Made by a program: the position numbers and the translations under genes
Part shown: piece by piece, positions 43,425-54,670 of the stretch
Position numbering within the stretch: position 1 is the first letter of the stretch
Layout of the letters: every line of letters starts with the position of its first letter
DNA from: Molanna angustata
Lineage: Eukaryota; Arthropoda; Insecta; Trichoptera; Molannidae
Direction: 5' to 3'
Assembly (NCBI GenBank): GCA_963576475.1
Contig: OY754970.1
Coordinates: forward strand, 29,402,591-29,466,590
DNA length: 64,000 bases
Notes under the pieces: generated by a model
Told to the model about the DNA's origin: nothing
The model's database searches: none
The model's input: only the letters and a program-made list of their open reading frames with translations

Positions 43425-44300
43425 ATGCGCTCCTAAACCGTTCATCCGATTGCTATGAAACTTTGGTGAATAGGCGTGATGACAGTAAGAAAAAATCATT
43501 GAAATTATGATTTTATTAGATAAAATATGTTATAAAGATTTGAAAAAATATATTTATTTTCATTTTAAAAGAGCGAATAATATTAATATTATTAAAATAA
43601 AAATACAAAATATGTTTGTCCGCCATTTTATGTGAAACACCAATCAGAGCGCATGACGTCACCATATTGTCACTGTCAATTGTGTTTGTTACTGTCAACT
43701 GTTGTGTTGTTCGAAATGGCTATTTTTTTCATAACAAGCTATATGGAATATGCTGCTTATTTTTAACATGCTATTTTTATTTATTGATTTATTTGGTTTA
43801 TTTGGGACAATAAACCAAATAATATCGCTATCCGCTCTATTGAATCGTTGACGCATCTGTTATAACACGCACCGAGTATTGTAACGTGGTGGAGAATATT
43901 TAACGTTTCAGAAATATATAACTTGGTGGCTTTCATTGCTTGATTATAAAATAAAATGATGTAATTATATTGTTTGTGGGAGTTGTACAGTGTTACATGA
44001 GGTTGAAATGGAAATACACAGTAAGAAAAAAAATCAGACTGTAAGAAAAAAATCATTGAAATTATGATTTTAAAAAATAAAATAGGTTATTAAGATTTAA
44101 AAAATGTTTTTTTTTTAATTTATAGGAGTGAATAATAATAATATTATAAATATAAAAATACAAAATGTGTTAGTCCGCCATTTTATGAGAAAAAACAATC
44201 AGAGCGCACGACGTCATAGTATGGTCGCGTCAATTCTTCTGATAGTCTTCAATACAATATACGCATTAATTGTCGGTCTGGACTATGTTTATTTTGGTGT
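43425..44300. repeat. Direct repeat pair around GTCCGCCATTTTATG
   Basis: 43485-43700 and 44045-44255 share TAAGAAAAAATCATTGAAATT, a decayed A/T stretch, ATACAAAATATGTTTGTCCG or ACAAAATGTGTTAGTCCGCC, CCATTTTATG.GAAA, CAATCAGAGCGCA and GACGTCA. Spacing is about 555 bp. 43430-43470 also matches the CCGTTCATCCGATTGC unit seen in the 46.2-46.5 kb tandem repeats. Probably two ends or two copies of an uncharacterised element. Confidence 0.6.
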
Positions 44301-44429
44301 TATCGATATATTAATATTTTAATTAGATACTTAAAACTAAAACAAATTAAATATAAATGGAACAAGTATTCATCAAAGCAAATAGTTTCAATTTACCTAG
44401 ATACTCGCCTACCTATCGGGGGACACTAT

Positions 44430-45015
44430 GGGCCGGTATTACAGTGTCAGTTTAAGAGCTAAACTCAAGTTTTACAAAAATATAGCGTATTACAGTGTCC
44501 GTTTAGACGTAATCTTCCCTCAAATACGTCACTAAAACGACAAATATTTAACTCAACGTTTCTGGCAGATTAAGTACTTAACTGTGAGTCAACTGTCATT
44601 TGCTAGGCAACTCGTGTAGTTTCAGTTTCTATCACTAGAGGCGTTAGGCAACGTGTGTAGTTTCAGTGTTGTATCGAAGGTGGCGCCACACAACAAAACA
44701 AACTGACAGCCGTATTGAAACGAACACGGGCATTTAAAAGCATTATTTTGGTGAAAAAAATTAAATTTACCATGTTGGATAATAAAACAATGGTATTTAA
44801 AGTCGTAGCGTCCCGTTTTGTATTTCGTATTATTTGAGGTTATTTAAATTTGACAGATAATAACCACAGAAAAAGTGAAATATGTCTATAATTGAAGATT
44901 TAGTAACTGACATGTCATATTGCACTGTAATACGGAAATGGATTCAATCTCCCCTTAACATTAATCTTGAGTTTGGCAAACTCAATGAGTTGAGGGCCGA
45001 CTGTAATATCGGGCC
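44430..45015 (-). mobile_element. MITE family C, copy B, inverted, with TAT target duplication
   Basis: Flanked by TAT (44427-44429, 45016-45018). Ends GGGCCGGTATTACAGT and ACTGTAATATCGGGCC. The whole interior is the inverse of copy A (for example TTAAATGCCCATGTTCGTTT there, its complement here), with small length differences. Length 586 bp. Confidence 0.9.
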
Positions 45016-45018
45016 TAT

Positions 45019-46165
45019 GTTAATTGTATTTTGTATGTAACTTAGTTTTTATTGAATAAATAAATAAATAATGAACGCTCGCAACGTATGGTAAACTAAT
45101 TTAGTTTTAGTATTCTACAATTTTGTCACGCGATGGTGAGCTGACGAACGTTCGACATGTTATGATGCTGGTCACTGCCAAACTAAACTAGCAAGCTATA
45201 TTTTTTTCATGCAATGAAGCGATTTGCGAAACGACGGCGATTACGCGAAGCATGCGTTTTAAAACATGGTTACAATTTTAGCAGCATACGAATTATTACA
45301 TAGCGCTCGTTATTTGTATTGTGTTCATAACAAGCTATATTTATCTGCTATCGTTATTTTTAGCAATAGCAGCCATAGTAGTTATTTTTCTGCCTGTCTT
45401 AACTACTCTTAACTAGAATGGAACTTTTGATGGTCGGATATTTCTTTGCGTCGAACAAAGACTTTTGTTCATCAGAATTTCTAAACGTAAAAACTTAATA
45501 ATAAGTACATATAAGTACTTTATTTATCTGTAATTTAAATACAACTTACATCTCGAAAATCGATAAAATATGCTCCTTCTTCTCTCTACATTATGTGTTC
45601 ATAAGCTAAAAACATACGCGGGAAACTTATGATGGCCTATTTTGACGTTTGGACATTAATGAAGTTCTTTATATGCTTATTGCCTAAATAATGGTAAATA
45701 TTATATTATTGAGAGCTAAAAGTGGGGGAACAAATACTGTACTTCATTGTAAACGCGTACTTAATAAAATTCACTTGTGTCTCGCCGTGCGAAATTTAAT
45801 CACTTATTTCTCTTTTTTTTCGCGTGGGACGAAAACAAATACCTCAGTAGGTGTTTTTTTCGTCGTGTTTGTACATTTAGGGACCGCACAACACTTATGC
45901 ACTTTTGAATTGATTATAAATACACAAATCGTCTTAGAACACATATATTACATATAGTAGTGATATGCAGTTTACGATACCATGACGTCACCGTCAGGGT
46001 CGGCAGCCGCCATGATACTACAAGCTTTTTTTGGCGTAAATGTCAAATTTGATTTTAAAATGGCGATTTTTGCTACTAAACCTTTATTTTATGTAGAAAT
46101 GTATATATATTTGAAAACAGTGAATGCGTAAAAACATCGTGAGATAGTTTTTCAAAATTAGTCAT
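45019..46165. other. No gene seen; hammerhead-like scrap at 45431-45476
   Basis: Mostly A/T-rich. ATAACAAGCTATAT occurs at 43731 and 45329. A minus-strand block CTGATGAACAAAAGTCTTTG, then TTCGACGCAAAGAAATATCC resembles a PLE hammerhead region with the GAAAC box damaged. No exon recognised. Confidence 0.4.
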
Positions 46166-46169
46166 CATG

Positions 46170-46500
46170 CCTATTGTCGAGAGTATACCAGGGATGGTTT
46201 CTGGATAAAAAAAATGTTTCTTCTTCTTCATCGGGTATTAGGTCGGGTATCGGGTACCTATGACGGTGGACTATCCTGGGAACCGTTCATACGATTGCAA
46301 TGAAACTTTGATGAATTATTGAGCGTATGCCCGGGATGGTTTCTAGATTAAAAAGAATATCTTCTTCTTCTTCTTCATCGAATATTAAGTCATTTTACCT
46401 ATGAAGGTGGACTATACTGGAAACCTATATATACGATTGCAGTGAAACTTTTGTGAATTGCCGTGCGTATGCCCGGGATGGTTTCTGGATTAAAACATTT
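46170..46500. repeat. 142-bp tandem repeat, about 2.3 units
   Basis: GGGATGGTTTCTGGAT or GGGATGGTTTCTAGAT occurs at about 46191, 46333 and 46473, and between them the same order: TTCTTCTTCTTCATCG, CTATGA.GGTGGACTAT, CGATTGCA.TGAAACTTT. The unit recurs singly at 43430. Non-coding; resembles the phase of repeats that surround some insect Helitrons, but no terminus was found. Confidence 0.7.
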
Positions 46501-46518
46501 TTCTTCTTCTTCTTCTTA

Positions 46519-47252
46519 GGGACGGGAGGCACTGAAGGGACGGGAGGCACTGAAGGGACGGGAGGCACTGAAGGGACGGGAGGCACTGAAGGGACGGGAG
46601 GCACTGAAGGGACGGGAGGCACTGAAGGGACGGGAGGCACTGAAGGGACGGGAGGCACTGAAGGGACGGGAGGCACTGAAGGGACGGGAGGCACTGAAGG
46701 GACGGGAGGCACTGAAGGGACGGGAGGCACTGAAGGGACGGGAGGCACTGAAGGGACGGGAGGCACTGAAGGGACGGGAGGCACTGAAGGGACGGGAGGC
46801 ACTGAAGGGACGGGAGGCACTGAAGGGACGGGAGGCACTGAAGGGACGGGAGGCACTGAAGGGACGGGAGGCACTGAAGGGACGGGAGGCACTGAAGGGA
46901 CGGGAGGCACTGAAGGGACGGGAGGCACTGAAGGGACGGGAGGCACTGAAGGGACGGGAGGCACTGAAGGGACGGGAGGCACTGAAGGGACGGGAGGCAC
47001 TGAAGGGACGGGAGGCACTGAAGGGACGGGAGGCACTGAAGGGACGGGAGGCACTGAAGGGACGGGAGGCACTGAAGGGACGGGAGGCACTGAAGGGACG
47101 GGAGGCACTGAAGGGACGGGAGGCACTGAAGGGACGGGAGGCACTGAAGGGACGAGAGGCACTGAAGGGACGGGAGGCACTGAAGGGACGGGAGGCACTG
47201 AAGGGTCTGAAGGGACGGGAAGTACTGAAGGGTCTGAAGTGACGGGTGGTAA
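46519..47252. repeat. 18-bp minisatellite, 38 units plus decayed end
   Basis: The unit GGGACGGGAGGCACTGAA repeats 38 times (46519-47202) with almost no variation (one GGGACGAGAGGC), then decays through GGGTCTGAAG and GGGTGGTAATGAAGG. Because 18 is a multiple of three and the unit has no stop, long frames run through it on both strands (GTGGTE on plus; PVPSVP and CLPSLQ on minus). These are products of the repeat and not evidence of a gene. Each unit carries GGG, GGG and GG runs on one strand. Confidence 0.95.
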
Positions 47253-48884
47253 TGAAGGACCATATTTAATTATACAAGCAATACGAACAAAATTTAAAAA
47301 AAATGTAGGTGTACGCAAAGACAAAAAACCTCATTAAAATTCAAAACTTAAAAGTATTAATTCAAAATATTCTTTTTAATGAATTACGGTCGATTTTGAC
47401 CACTGGGCGATTACTAGTTATAAAATTAAACAACCACTCTGTTTTTTTTTTAATATTTCAAAACAGGACAAACGTTTCACCTTGTGAAAGCCTAGAATGT
47501 TAAACACTAAATTTTTCTAACAATCTAAGTACTTACTTTTACTTTATATAATTTATTATACTCCTTGTATCAACTATTTCGTTTGTAGACACACTTTGAA
47601 CACTAGTGTAAGTAACAACGTTGCTGATGATGGACGAAAGTCTGAAAACGTTTCAATGCATTTAATTTTATATTTTATTTTTTTGGCTCTACTGTAAAAT
47701 GACATAGGCGGATTTAAAACCAATGCGACACAAGGCTGACTGAGATGAATATAGCCGCGCACAGACATGTGCAAATCCAGAACGACAATCTCACGAGGTC
47801 TGCTTTATTTTTAAGCAGATATCAAAATGCAACAAACGCACCGATCAAACTTGGGAATAATTCACCCATCCAGATACTCAACATATCAACAAAGGAGTAG
47901 GTTCTGAGGAGGTCCTCATACTACCTATCAGCCCTAATGATTTCTTATTATTAACGTTCAAAAATCTTCAACGATTCTACATGTATTCATTGTTACCGAT
48001 TTTTGCATTTATATTATTAATTTATTCGATAAATCTAAAATTTCTAAATTACAGCTAAACCATTTTGGAATAATATAAGTGGCTGACATATAATACCAAA
48101 GTCTTTTTATCTCGTAATTGGCTAATTATATTTTGATATATAAAATATTATTATATTTTGGTATGATTTTGACTATAGGTACTACAACGAATCTTTTGAT
48201 CAACCCGAACTCAATATAATTTTATTGTCTTTACAGCAGATCATCCGGTTATTCAGCCAACTAAAGATATCATTTTAAATATGGGTACCTATAATTCCAT
48301 TATAACTAGGTACCTACTTTGTGACATTTTCAAAATTAAATTTGTAAGTGAGCCATTGAAATTCCAACAGATTGTTACTCCATCTAATTAGACTTTCAAT
48401 ATACCTATGATTATTTTATTGGAGCACTTATTTAAAATAGAACTACTCGTATTAGTACTAATAGCCTTATTTAACACTGCAAACAAGAACCGTCTCTTAA
48501 TACCTACCCTTAATGAATAAATTCATTTTCACTTATATGTAGGTACATACCTGGACTCTACTCGCTATATTTAGAAATTTTAAAATAATATTTACTTCAA
48601 TTTGTCCAAGTAATTATCATTATGCGAATTTGCATATTTAATTGTACCTATACGAATTTGCATTAGTTAAAATTCATTCATGTATAATTTTAATTGAGCA
48701 TTTTCAATTTTATTCATTACGACAAACATAATTCAAAATTAGGATCTACAAATAACTATTCTTTATTTCAGATGCTGCGATATATATTCATAGATATTCA
48801 TTCAACAAAGTTTAAGAATTGGCACAGAATTAATAATATTATTAAACCAACAATCAAAAGAAACGAATATCGCCAGGCATATTA
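47253..48884. other. No gene seen apart from a ribozyme motif
   Basis: A/T-rich with several TAGGTACCTA strings. The only structure found is the hammerhead motif at 47619-47658 and the A/T-rich tail after it. Confidence 0.4.
47619..47658 (+). ncRNA. Hammerhead ribozyme motif, second copy
   Basis: Plus strand: stem I CGTTG, core CTGATGA, one extra T, stem II GGAC-GAAA-GTCT (one G.U pair), core GAAA, stem III as the palindrome AACGTT, cleavage base T, stem I CAATG (five pairs with CGTTG, one G.U). All catalytic core positions fit. The sequence that follows (CATTTAATTTTATATTTTAT, TTTTTTTGGCTCTACTG) has the look of a PLE terminal block, but no PLE protein lies nearby. A weaker but complete motif; cleavage is plausible. 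Confidence 0.65.
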
Positions 48885-49767
48885 CTAACATACTTACTTT
48901 CGATGGCCATACAACTTCGGTAGAGCTTTAGCCTCCTGAACAATAGCTTTCCAAGCCTTCCTGTCAGCTGCAGTGGACTCCCAGTCATCACAAGCATTCA
49001 ACATGTTCAGATCTCGGGTAACATTGTCCATCAATCTCTGCCTTGGTCTACCCAGTGGTCTCTTGCCCACAGGGTTATTTTACAGAATAAGTTTTGTGGC
49101 TCTTTCTTCCCCTGATCTGACAACATGTCCAATTCAAGCTGATCTTCTGGACCTGATTTCGCTGGTGATTAAAGGTTGTCCTGTCAATGCACGAATTTCC
49201 TCATTGCTTCGTGGTCTCCAGGTACCTGCCGCAATTCCTGGTCTTGGGCCTAATATTTTACGTAATATCCTGTTTTCAAATGTTAGCAGTTTTTGTTGGT
49301 ACTTGAGTGTCATGCACCAGGACTCAGCACCATACAGGATTACTGGTTTAATTAGGCTATTATAGACCTGGACTTTCACTCTTCGCTATATGGACATTGG
49401 AGACAGGAATGCTCCCAGTGCCGCTGCTGCTCTTGTGCCACTTTGAATTCGGGACATTATCTCAACGCTCATCTCATTGGTGTTAGTAAGAATGCTACCC
49501 AGATACGTGAACTTATCCACTTCTTCTATCCTTTCCCCACTGACAACCACATCATTATAGGGTGGCTTCCTAAAGTAATTTAATTTGGATAGGTAGAGGT
49601 ACTTTGTCTTCTGGGTGTTGATTTTAAGTCCCATTGTGACAGCCTGATTCTTGATGGTGGAGTACATATCCTCCAAGTCATGGTGTTCTTTTGTTACCAA
49701 GGCTATATCGTCTGCATATCCAAAAATTTTGTGCATTCCCTCTAACGGTATACCACCTGAATATTAT
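48885..49767 (-). mobile_element. 5'-truncated RTE-like LINE with 12-bp target duplication
   Basis: Flanked by CCAGGCATATTA at 48873-48884 and 49768-49779. The minus strand encodes the polymerase box GYADDIALV, then KINTQKTKYLYL, FTYLGSILTNTNE, a frameshift near 49385, VYNSLIKPVILYGAESW, then a degraded C-terminus to about 48900 with RPR..NEEIRALTG. Upstream domains are missing. The short insertion and the duplication show target-primed retroposition. Confidence 0.9.
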
Positions 49768-49779
49768 CCAGGCATATTA

Positions 49780-50758
49780 TAGACATATTTTAATTTTTCC
49801 TTGTTGCCAGGGTTCAAATCACTTTACGTCCGTAGCAATACATATATATTATAAACTTATATTTATTTTGTAGGTACAGGGACGTCAAGGAGAGAGAGAT
49901 GAGATGGCTGAGAAGTAAAAGAAGATATTCATTTTGACTGTTTTGGAGAATGGATATGAGGCCCTGGCACTGGCAGCGAAATCCACCGAAGCACTAGATA
50001 TTATATTCGAATGGAAATTTTTTCGCAGTTTCTGTGTTCCTGTGAATGAAGCAGAAGAGTGACGTATAAGAAGAAACGATTCGTTTTTATTAATTTCTGC
50101 AACATCTATTTAATTTTAAAATACTATACAGGATATAGATGATTTATTTTTTGAGAGATTTAAGATTTTATTGATGGACAAATCATGGACAATCCACGTT
50201 AATGATTCGAATGCATTGAAAACAAATTACTTTTTAATATTACAGTTATTAATCTATTAAACAGGTAATAATAATAAAAAAGTGGAAGAATGCAAATAAA
50301 AACAATCTTTTAACCCTCTAAATCTCCTAATTTGTTCTTTTACTGTCGTTTTTTCATACTTTCTTACATAAAACTCGACAATTTTATCGTACAAAAGTAG
50401 GTACACTGATTTAATACACTTTGGACTTCAAATTATTTTGTCTTTTTTTCCATTTGAAATTAAATAAAGTACGAAGGAATGTTTTTTTTTAATAAAAAAC
50501 CAATGATTAAATATGTATTTATTTTAAATATTAATCAATGAAATCGCAGTTTATATTATAAAAATGAGCTAAATACATTATATTTTTACCCAGCCTAGCT
50601 TAAATTCAAAATAATTGTTCAAATCTTTGTAAATGGAAAGTAATATATCATTGCTACGGATTATTTATTTATGTACAAATATAATTTAAATGGAATTTTG
50701 GCATAATTTTGTTTGTTTTTCAATTTATACAATGTTTTTTTTTTGTATTATGTATAAG
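49780..50758. other. No gene seen
   Basis: A/T-rich spacer without identifiable element. Confidence 0.45.
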
Positions 50759-50776
50759 TATACCTACCTATATACA

Positions 50777-51058
50777 AGCGGTGATGGCCCAGCGGTAATG
50801 TCGTCGCATCACATGCGTGAGGTCGACGGCGACGGTTCGAATCCGGGCGGGGCACGCACCTCTAGATTTTTAAAAAATCTATGTGCGGATTTATATCACT
50901 AGCTATGTGTAGCCATGATCCAATTTGTCTGGTTCCCCTTTCTAAGGGTTGCGAAGGTCAGATGGCAATCGCTTCAATGTAATAACCAGACTCGCCGATT
51001 CCAGGATCATGGTCAAAGCGTACCCCGATAGAAACGGGACAAAAGCGCTAAGGGGTAT
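50777..51058 (+). mobile_element. tRNA-derived SINE, family C, with perfect 18-bp target duplication
   Basis: Flanked by TATACCTACCTATATACA at 50759-50776 and 51059-51076. Head: GATGGCCCAGCGGTAATG (box A) and GGTTCGAATCCGGGC (box B). Body: GGGTTGCGAAGGTCAGATGG, CAATCGCTTC…TAATAACCAGAC, GATTCCAGGATCATGGTCAA, ACGGGACAAAAGCGCTAAGG. The GTCAG.TGGCA.TCGCTTC core is of a kind I associate with lepidopteran SINEs. Intact duplication and boxes suggest a recent insertion. Confidence 0.9.
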
Positions 51059-51076
51059 TATACCTACCTATATACA

Positions 51077-51744
51077 TTTTTAGTGTAGGTACCAAAATTT
51101 CAATAAACAAAATTAAAATGTAATTTTTTTTTATTTCCTATTTCTTTTTCATGGATGTTTTTTCATCGTTACCATTTTAATACTAATAAGTTATATTTGA
51201 AAAAGACACTAAGAACTTTGCGACGAACTTAGGTATTTAAGATTGATTGAGCATTCCTTTAATTCACAACCGGTATCAATCTCATACATAGATTTAAAAA
51301 GATCAAATATTAGATAAACTTGAAATATAAGAGATAAATGGAGTAAAAAGTAACATGAACATTCTATTGAATAACGCACAAATAGATTTTAATGCTTCTC
51401 CACTATTATTACATTTTGAATAGTAATGTCGGTTTTTTTTTCTGTTGGCCATTATTCAATATATCTGCATGAATAATTTATTATATTTAATTGCTGTCCT
51501 TTCAATACAATGTTTATTCCTTTAGTTCATTGCTATTTTATTGTACCTACTTATTTAACTGAATGTCGTTTGGGGATTCAATTTTTCTTGGTATTACCCC
51601 TTACTTCTCTTTTATTCGTATCCTCGTTTTAAATCAATATATAGATGGCCTTCGTCACTATTATTTATCATTCTGACGATGCTCGGCATTGCGGGATACC
51701 GGTGAATGGGAGTCGCGTTTGCGAAAACTAAATTAAATAGAATG
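51077..51744. other. No gene seen
   Basis: A/T-rich spacer. Confidence 0.45.
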
Positions 51745-51910
51745 TAAAATTATAGGTGAGGATGGCATCGGATGGGGAGATAACAAATGGCAGACCCCCT
51801 GGAAGACCACCCAAACGATGGAAGGATAGCTGGACGTCCACTTCACAAGAGCAGGCTCCGAGAATAACAGGACACAGTCCTAACTAAAGCAGAAGAAGAA
51901 GAAGTAAAAT
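51745..51910 (+). pseudogene. RTE-like LINE, last ~45 codons and 3' tail
   Basis: Plus strand: GRPPGRPPKRWKDSW, a short C-terminus, stop, then (GAA)n at about 51890-51905. The GRPPKRW..D motif marks the C-terminus of insect endonuclease-reverse transcriptases. Confidence 0.6.
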
Positions 51911-52599
51911 TATACATATATTTTTTTTTTTTATAATTTTATACTAATAAGTAGTTATACTGTTTACTGTAGTATATATACGCTTTGTTACCGATATCTG
52001 GCAGATTGCTAGAAATTGTGTTAGTAACAAATATTTTTTATCCAATTATTGATGTGCAATTCAAGAATATAAAATATTTTTCAAAAATTATCAAATACCT
52101 AATTTCATTTAAGCTCATTCCACTAGTGGACTTTCCTTCAAAAAATCAAGGAAGAATTCAATTATGGAAAATCCCATGAATCATCTGTCGTGGCCGTCAA
52201 CAGACGGACAAATGGAATCACAAAAAATATTACTACGTCTTGAATATACAAAAAAGGAGATTTGATTAACATCATTTTACATAAGAAAAAATCATATTTC
52301 CTTCCAAGTGTAGGTACCTACTTAAGTGAAGACTTACGGAATAAATTTGGAATACTTAAGGAAAATGCGTAAAGTTAAATTAATTTTAAAACATTTCATT
52401 TCAATATATCAGAATTCTGTGTAGCTGCCTATGTAATTAATATCTGAACCAAAACTTTTTAATGAACATTTTTGTAAAATAATTAATTAAAAACTTTAAT
52501 AAACAACAAAATTATTGTAAACGTTACCAATCGTATTTCACGGAGGAAAATATGATTTCTTTTTTTTTGTATTCCTTTATTGCAGCTAACGAGTACCTA

Positions 52600-53575
52600 T
52601 GTTAAATATTAATTTCACACGCACCCATTAACAATTTGCCACATTTTGGAGGCTTATTTTATTAACTGTCTTCATAATCATCATCAACAATGGCGCTAAA
52701 GTCCATCACGATCCTTGGTCTCCTCAAGAACTTTCCGCCATTCCACGCGGTCCGTCGCCCGCATCTTCCAATTAGTTACAACGATCGCTTTAAGTCCCTT
52801 TCTACACCATCCATCCACCTTAATTTGGGTCTTCTCACGTTTCGCCTTCCATCTGGTTGTGTGTTTAGAATCTTCTTGGAGACTCGGTTCTCCTCCATGT
52901 CCCAACCATCTAAGGCGATAAGTTTTTATGTTCTTTACTATGTTGGGCTCGTTGTATTACATACGTTCTAGCTCATGGTTGTATCTTATCCTCTATGATC
53001 TATTTTCATAGACAGGCCCGAAGATTTTTATCAACACCTTTGTTTCAAAGACAACAAGAACATTTTCGTCTCGTTTACTAAAGACCCAGCACTCACCTCC
53101 GTACACAAGTACTGCAGTCTCAACAGCGATTTATACAACAATAACTTTGTGCTTCTTCTCACCAAACGAGATTTAAGATTCTTGGGAATTCCAAAGTAGC
53201 ACTTAATTGCTACTACGATTCTCATTTTAATCTCAACACTGACTCCATTATTGCTTGTTACTACTGAGCCTAAATATTGGAACGAATCAACAATTTTTAT
53301 GGTATGAGTCCATACAATAATTAATGTTTTCGGAGTATTTGTAAGGTTAGTTGTTTTGGATGCTATCATTAACTTTATTTTTGAAGAGTTCACATGAAGT
53401 GCCATTTCACTAGCGGCTTTCTGCAAATCCAAAACCCCTGGTTGACATTAATTTTTATTAACTGTCTTACAAATTCAGAATGAGAGAGTAAGAAGCAGTC
53501 TCCCCTCATTCGAACCAGTGGGCTATGGCTCAGGGATTAGATATCTTACATGCTGAACTACAAATACTGACATCG
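52600..53575 (-). mobile_element. tRNA-derived SINE, family A, split by a LINE
   Basis: The 3' part lies at 52600-52672 (GTTAAATATTAATTTCACAC on the plus strand, complement of the family end) and the 5' part with decayed box B at 53469-53575 (…GGGCTATGGCTCAGGGATTAG…). The LINE 52673-53452 sits in between, with 16 bp of the SINE duplicated at the junctions. Confidence 0.8.
52673..53452 (-). mobile_element. 5'-truncated LINE with 16-bp target duplication
   Basis: Flanked by TTTTATTAACTGTCTT at 52657-52672 and 53453-53468. The minus strand encodes LQKAASEMALHVNSSKIKLM, SFQYLGSVVTSNNGVSVEIK, LLLYKSLLRLQYLC, a damaged stretch, then DGWCRKGLKAIVVTNWKMRA and DRVEWRKVLEE, the thumb and C-terminus of an insect reverse transcriptase. 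The 3' tail is (ATG/ATT)-rich next to 52673. One frameshift at about 53030-52910 breaks it. Confidence 0.9.
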
Positions 53576-53689
53576 ATAAAAATAATATAACTACGGATAA
53601 TAACGTGGCAGGTGGTTAGGTTATAAGCGTGGATGTGGATTGTTATTTCGAAAGTAAGGTTGCTGATCTATCTTGCGATTTCTTAGATT

Positions 53690-53850
53690 CAACAAACAGA
53701 ATTTCGCTTGAAAAATCAATATTAAATATAGTCTTATAATATTGATTGTCTCACTATAAACAGAGTGAAATATTGTCTCCTCCGAGAATCGAACCCAAAT
53801 CTTTCTGCTCAAATCAGATATCTTATATGCTAAGTCATAAGATCTCTCAT
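53690..53850 (-). mobile_element. tRNA-derived SINE, family A, decayed, minus strand
   Basis: Minus strand: TGACTTAGCATATAAGATAT, box B GGTTCGATTCTC, GGAGGAGACAATATTTCACT, CTGTTTATAGTGAGACAATC. About 120 bp after the split copy, same orientation. Confidence 0.7.
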
Positions 53851-53859
53851 GGCACGAAC

Positions 53860-54670
53860 AAATTTCTCATGTCAGTAAGAATCTGTTCTTTAGCATACAT
53901 TCTCTCAATAGACTGAAAAATTTTCTTCCGACACATTCAAAAATCACGCTTGCACAATCCTTACTTCTCCCTTTGCTTGATTATGCTGACGTCTGTTATC
54001 TGGATGCTAACGAAGAACTCCTTAATAAACTTGAACGATTGCAAAATGTTTGTATACGCTTTATTTACAATCTTAGAAAATTTGATCATGTTTCCACTTA
54101 CCGTAATCTTCTTCGCTGGCCTAAGATACGTCAACGTCGTAATATTCATTTACTTTCTCTACTGTATAATTTAATTAACAACACAAATTCACCACAATAT
54201 CTCAAGAATAAGGTTATTTTCTTGTCAAATCACGGTCTGCCTCTTCGATCTGCTGAACGTACCACACTAGCTATTCCCATTTATTCTATTGAATTTTTCA
54301 GTTCCTCTTTTGAAGTACAATCAGCAAGACTTTGGAATACTTTAAGTAATGATATTATGACGTCTCAATCGATTCAAATTTTTAAAAAACAAATTAAGCT
54401 GTTTTACCTGTCTAATAATTCTTTACTGACACCCCATATCTCTCTATCCTTCCTCCCCTCTCACTACCTCTATTTCCTTCCTTCCTTTGTTTCTGTGAAT
54501 TTACACTAAATATTCTTTTCGTTTGTTATTATTAATTTAATGTACATACCAATTTACTATTTATGACCTCACGTTGCTTTGGTTGGTTGGAAGATATTGC
54601 CTTGTGGCAATAAACCCGCCATTGTACACATTATAATTTACCTACATGAAGTTTAATAAATAAATAAATA
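53860..54670 (+). mobile_element. CR1-like LINE: reverse transcriptase C-terminus and 3' end
   Basis: The plus frame is open from about 53860 to TAA at 54507-54509: HSLNRLKNFLPTHSKITLAQ, SLLLPLLDYADVCYLDA, LNKLERLQNVCIRFIYN, HLLSLLYNLINNTNSP, RSAERTTLAIPIY, FEVQSARLWNTL and a short tail. This is the thumb/C-terminal region of CR1/Jockey-type LINEs (…LLDYADVVY…L.RLQN.C.RFI…). The 3' untranslated end has CACGTTGCTTTGGTTGGTTG, GCCTTGTGGCAATAAACCCG and (AAAT)n at 54650-54672. A long clean frame makes it one of the younger LINE copies here. Confidence 0.88.

Noticed and set aside
45431..45476. Hammerhead ribozyme on the minus strand
   Set aside because: CTGATGA and a stem II are present, but the GAAAC box is damaged (TTCGACGC) and no stem I partner could be found; kept only as a probable PLE scrap.
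46425..47337. Three ~257-299 codon frames (GTGGTE, PVPSVP, CLPSLQ repeats)
   Set aside because: They arise because an 18-bp unit without stops repeats 38 times; they overlap on both strands and have no non-repetitive domain, signal or splice context.
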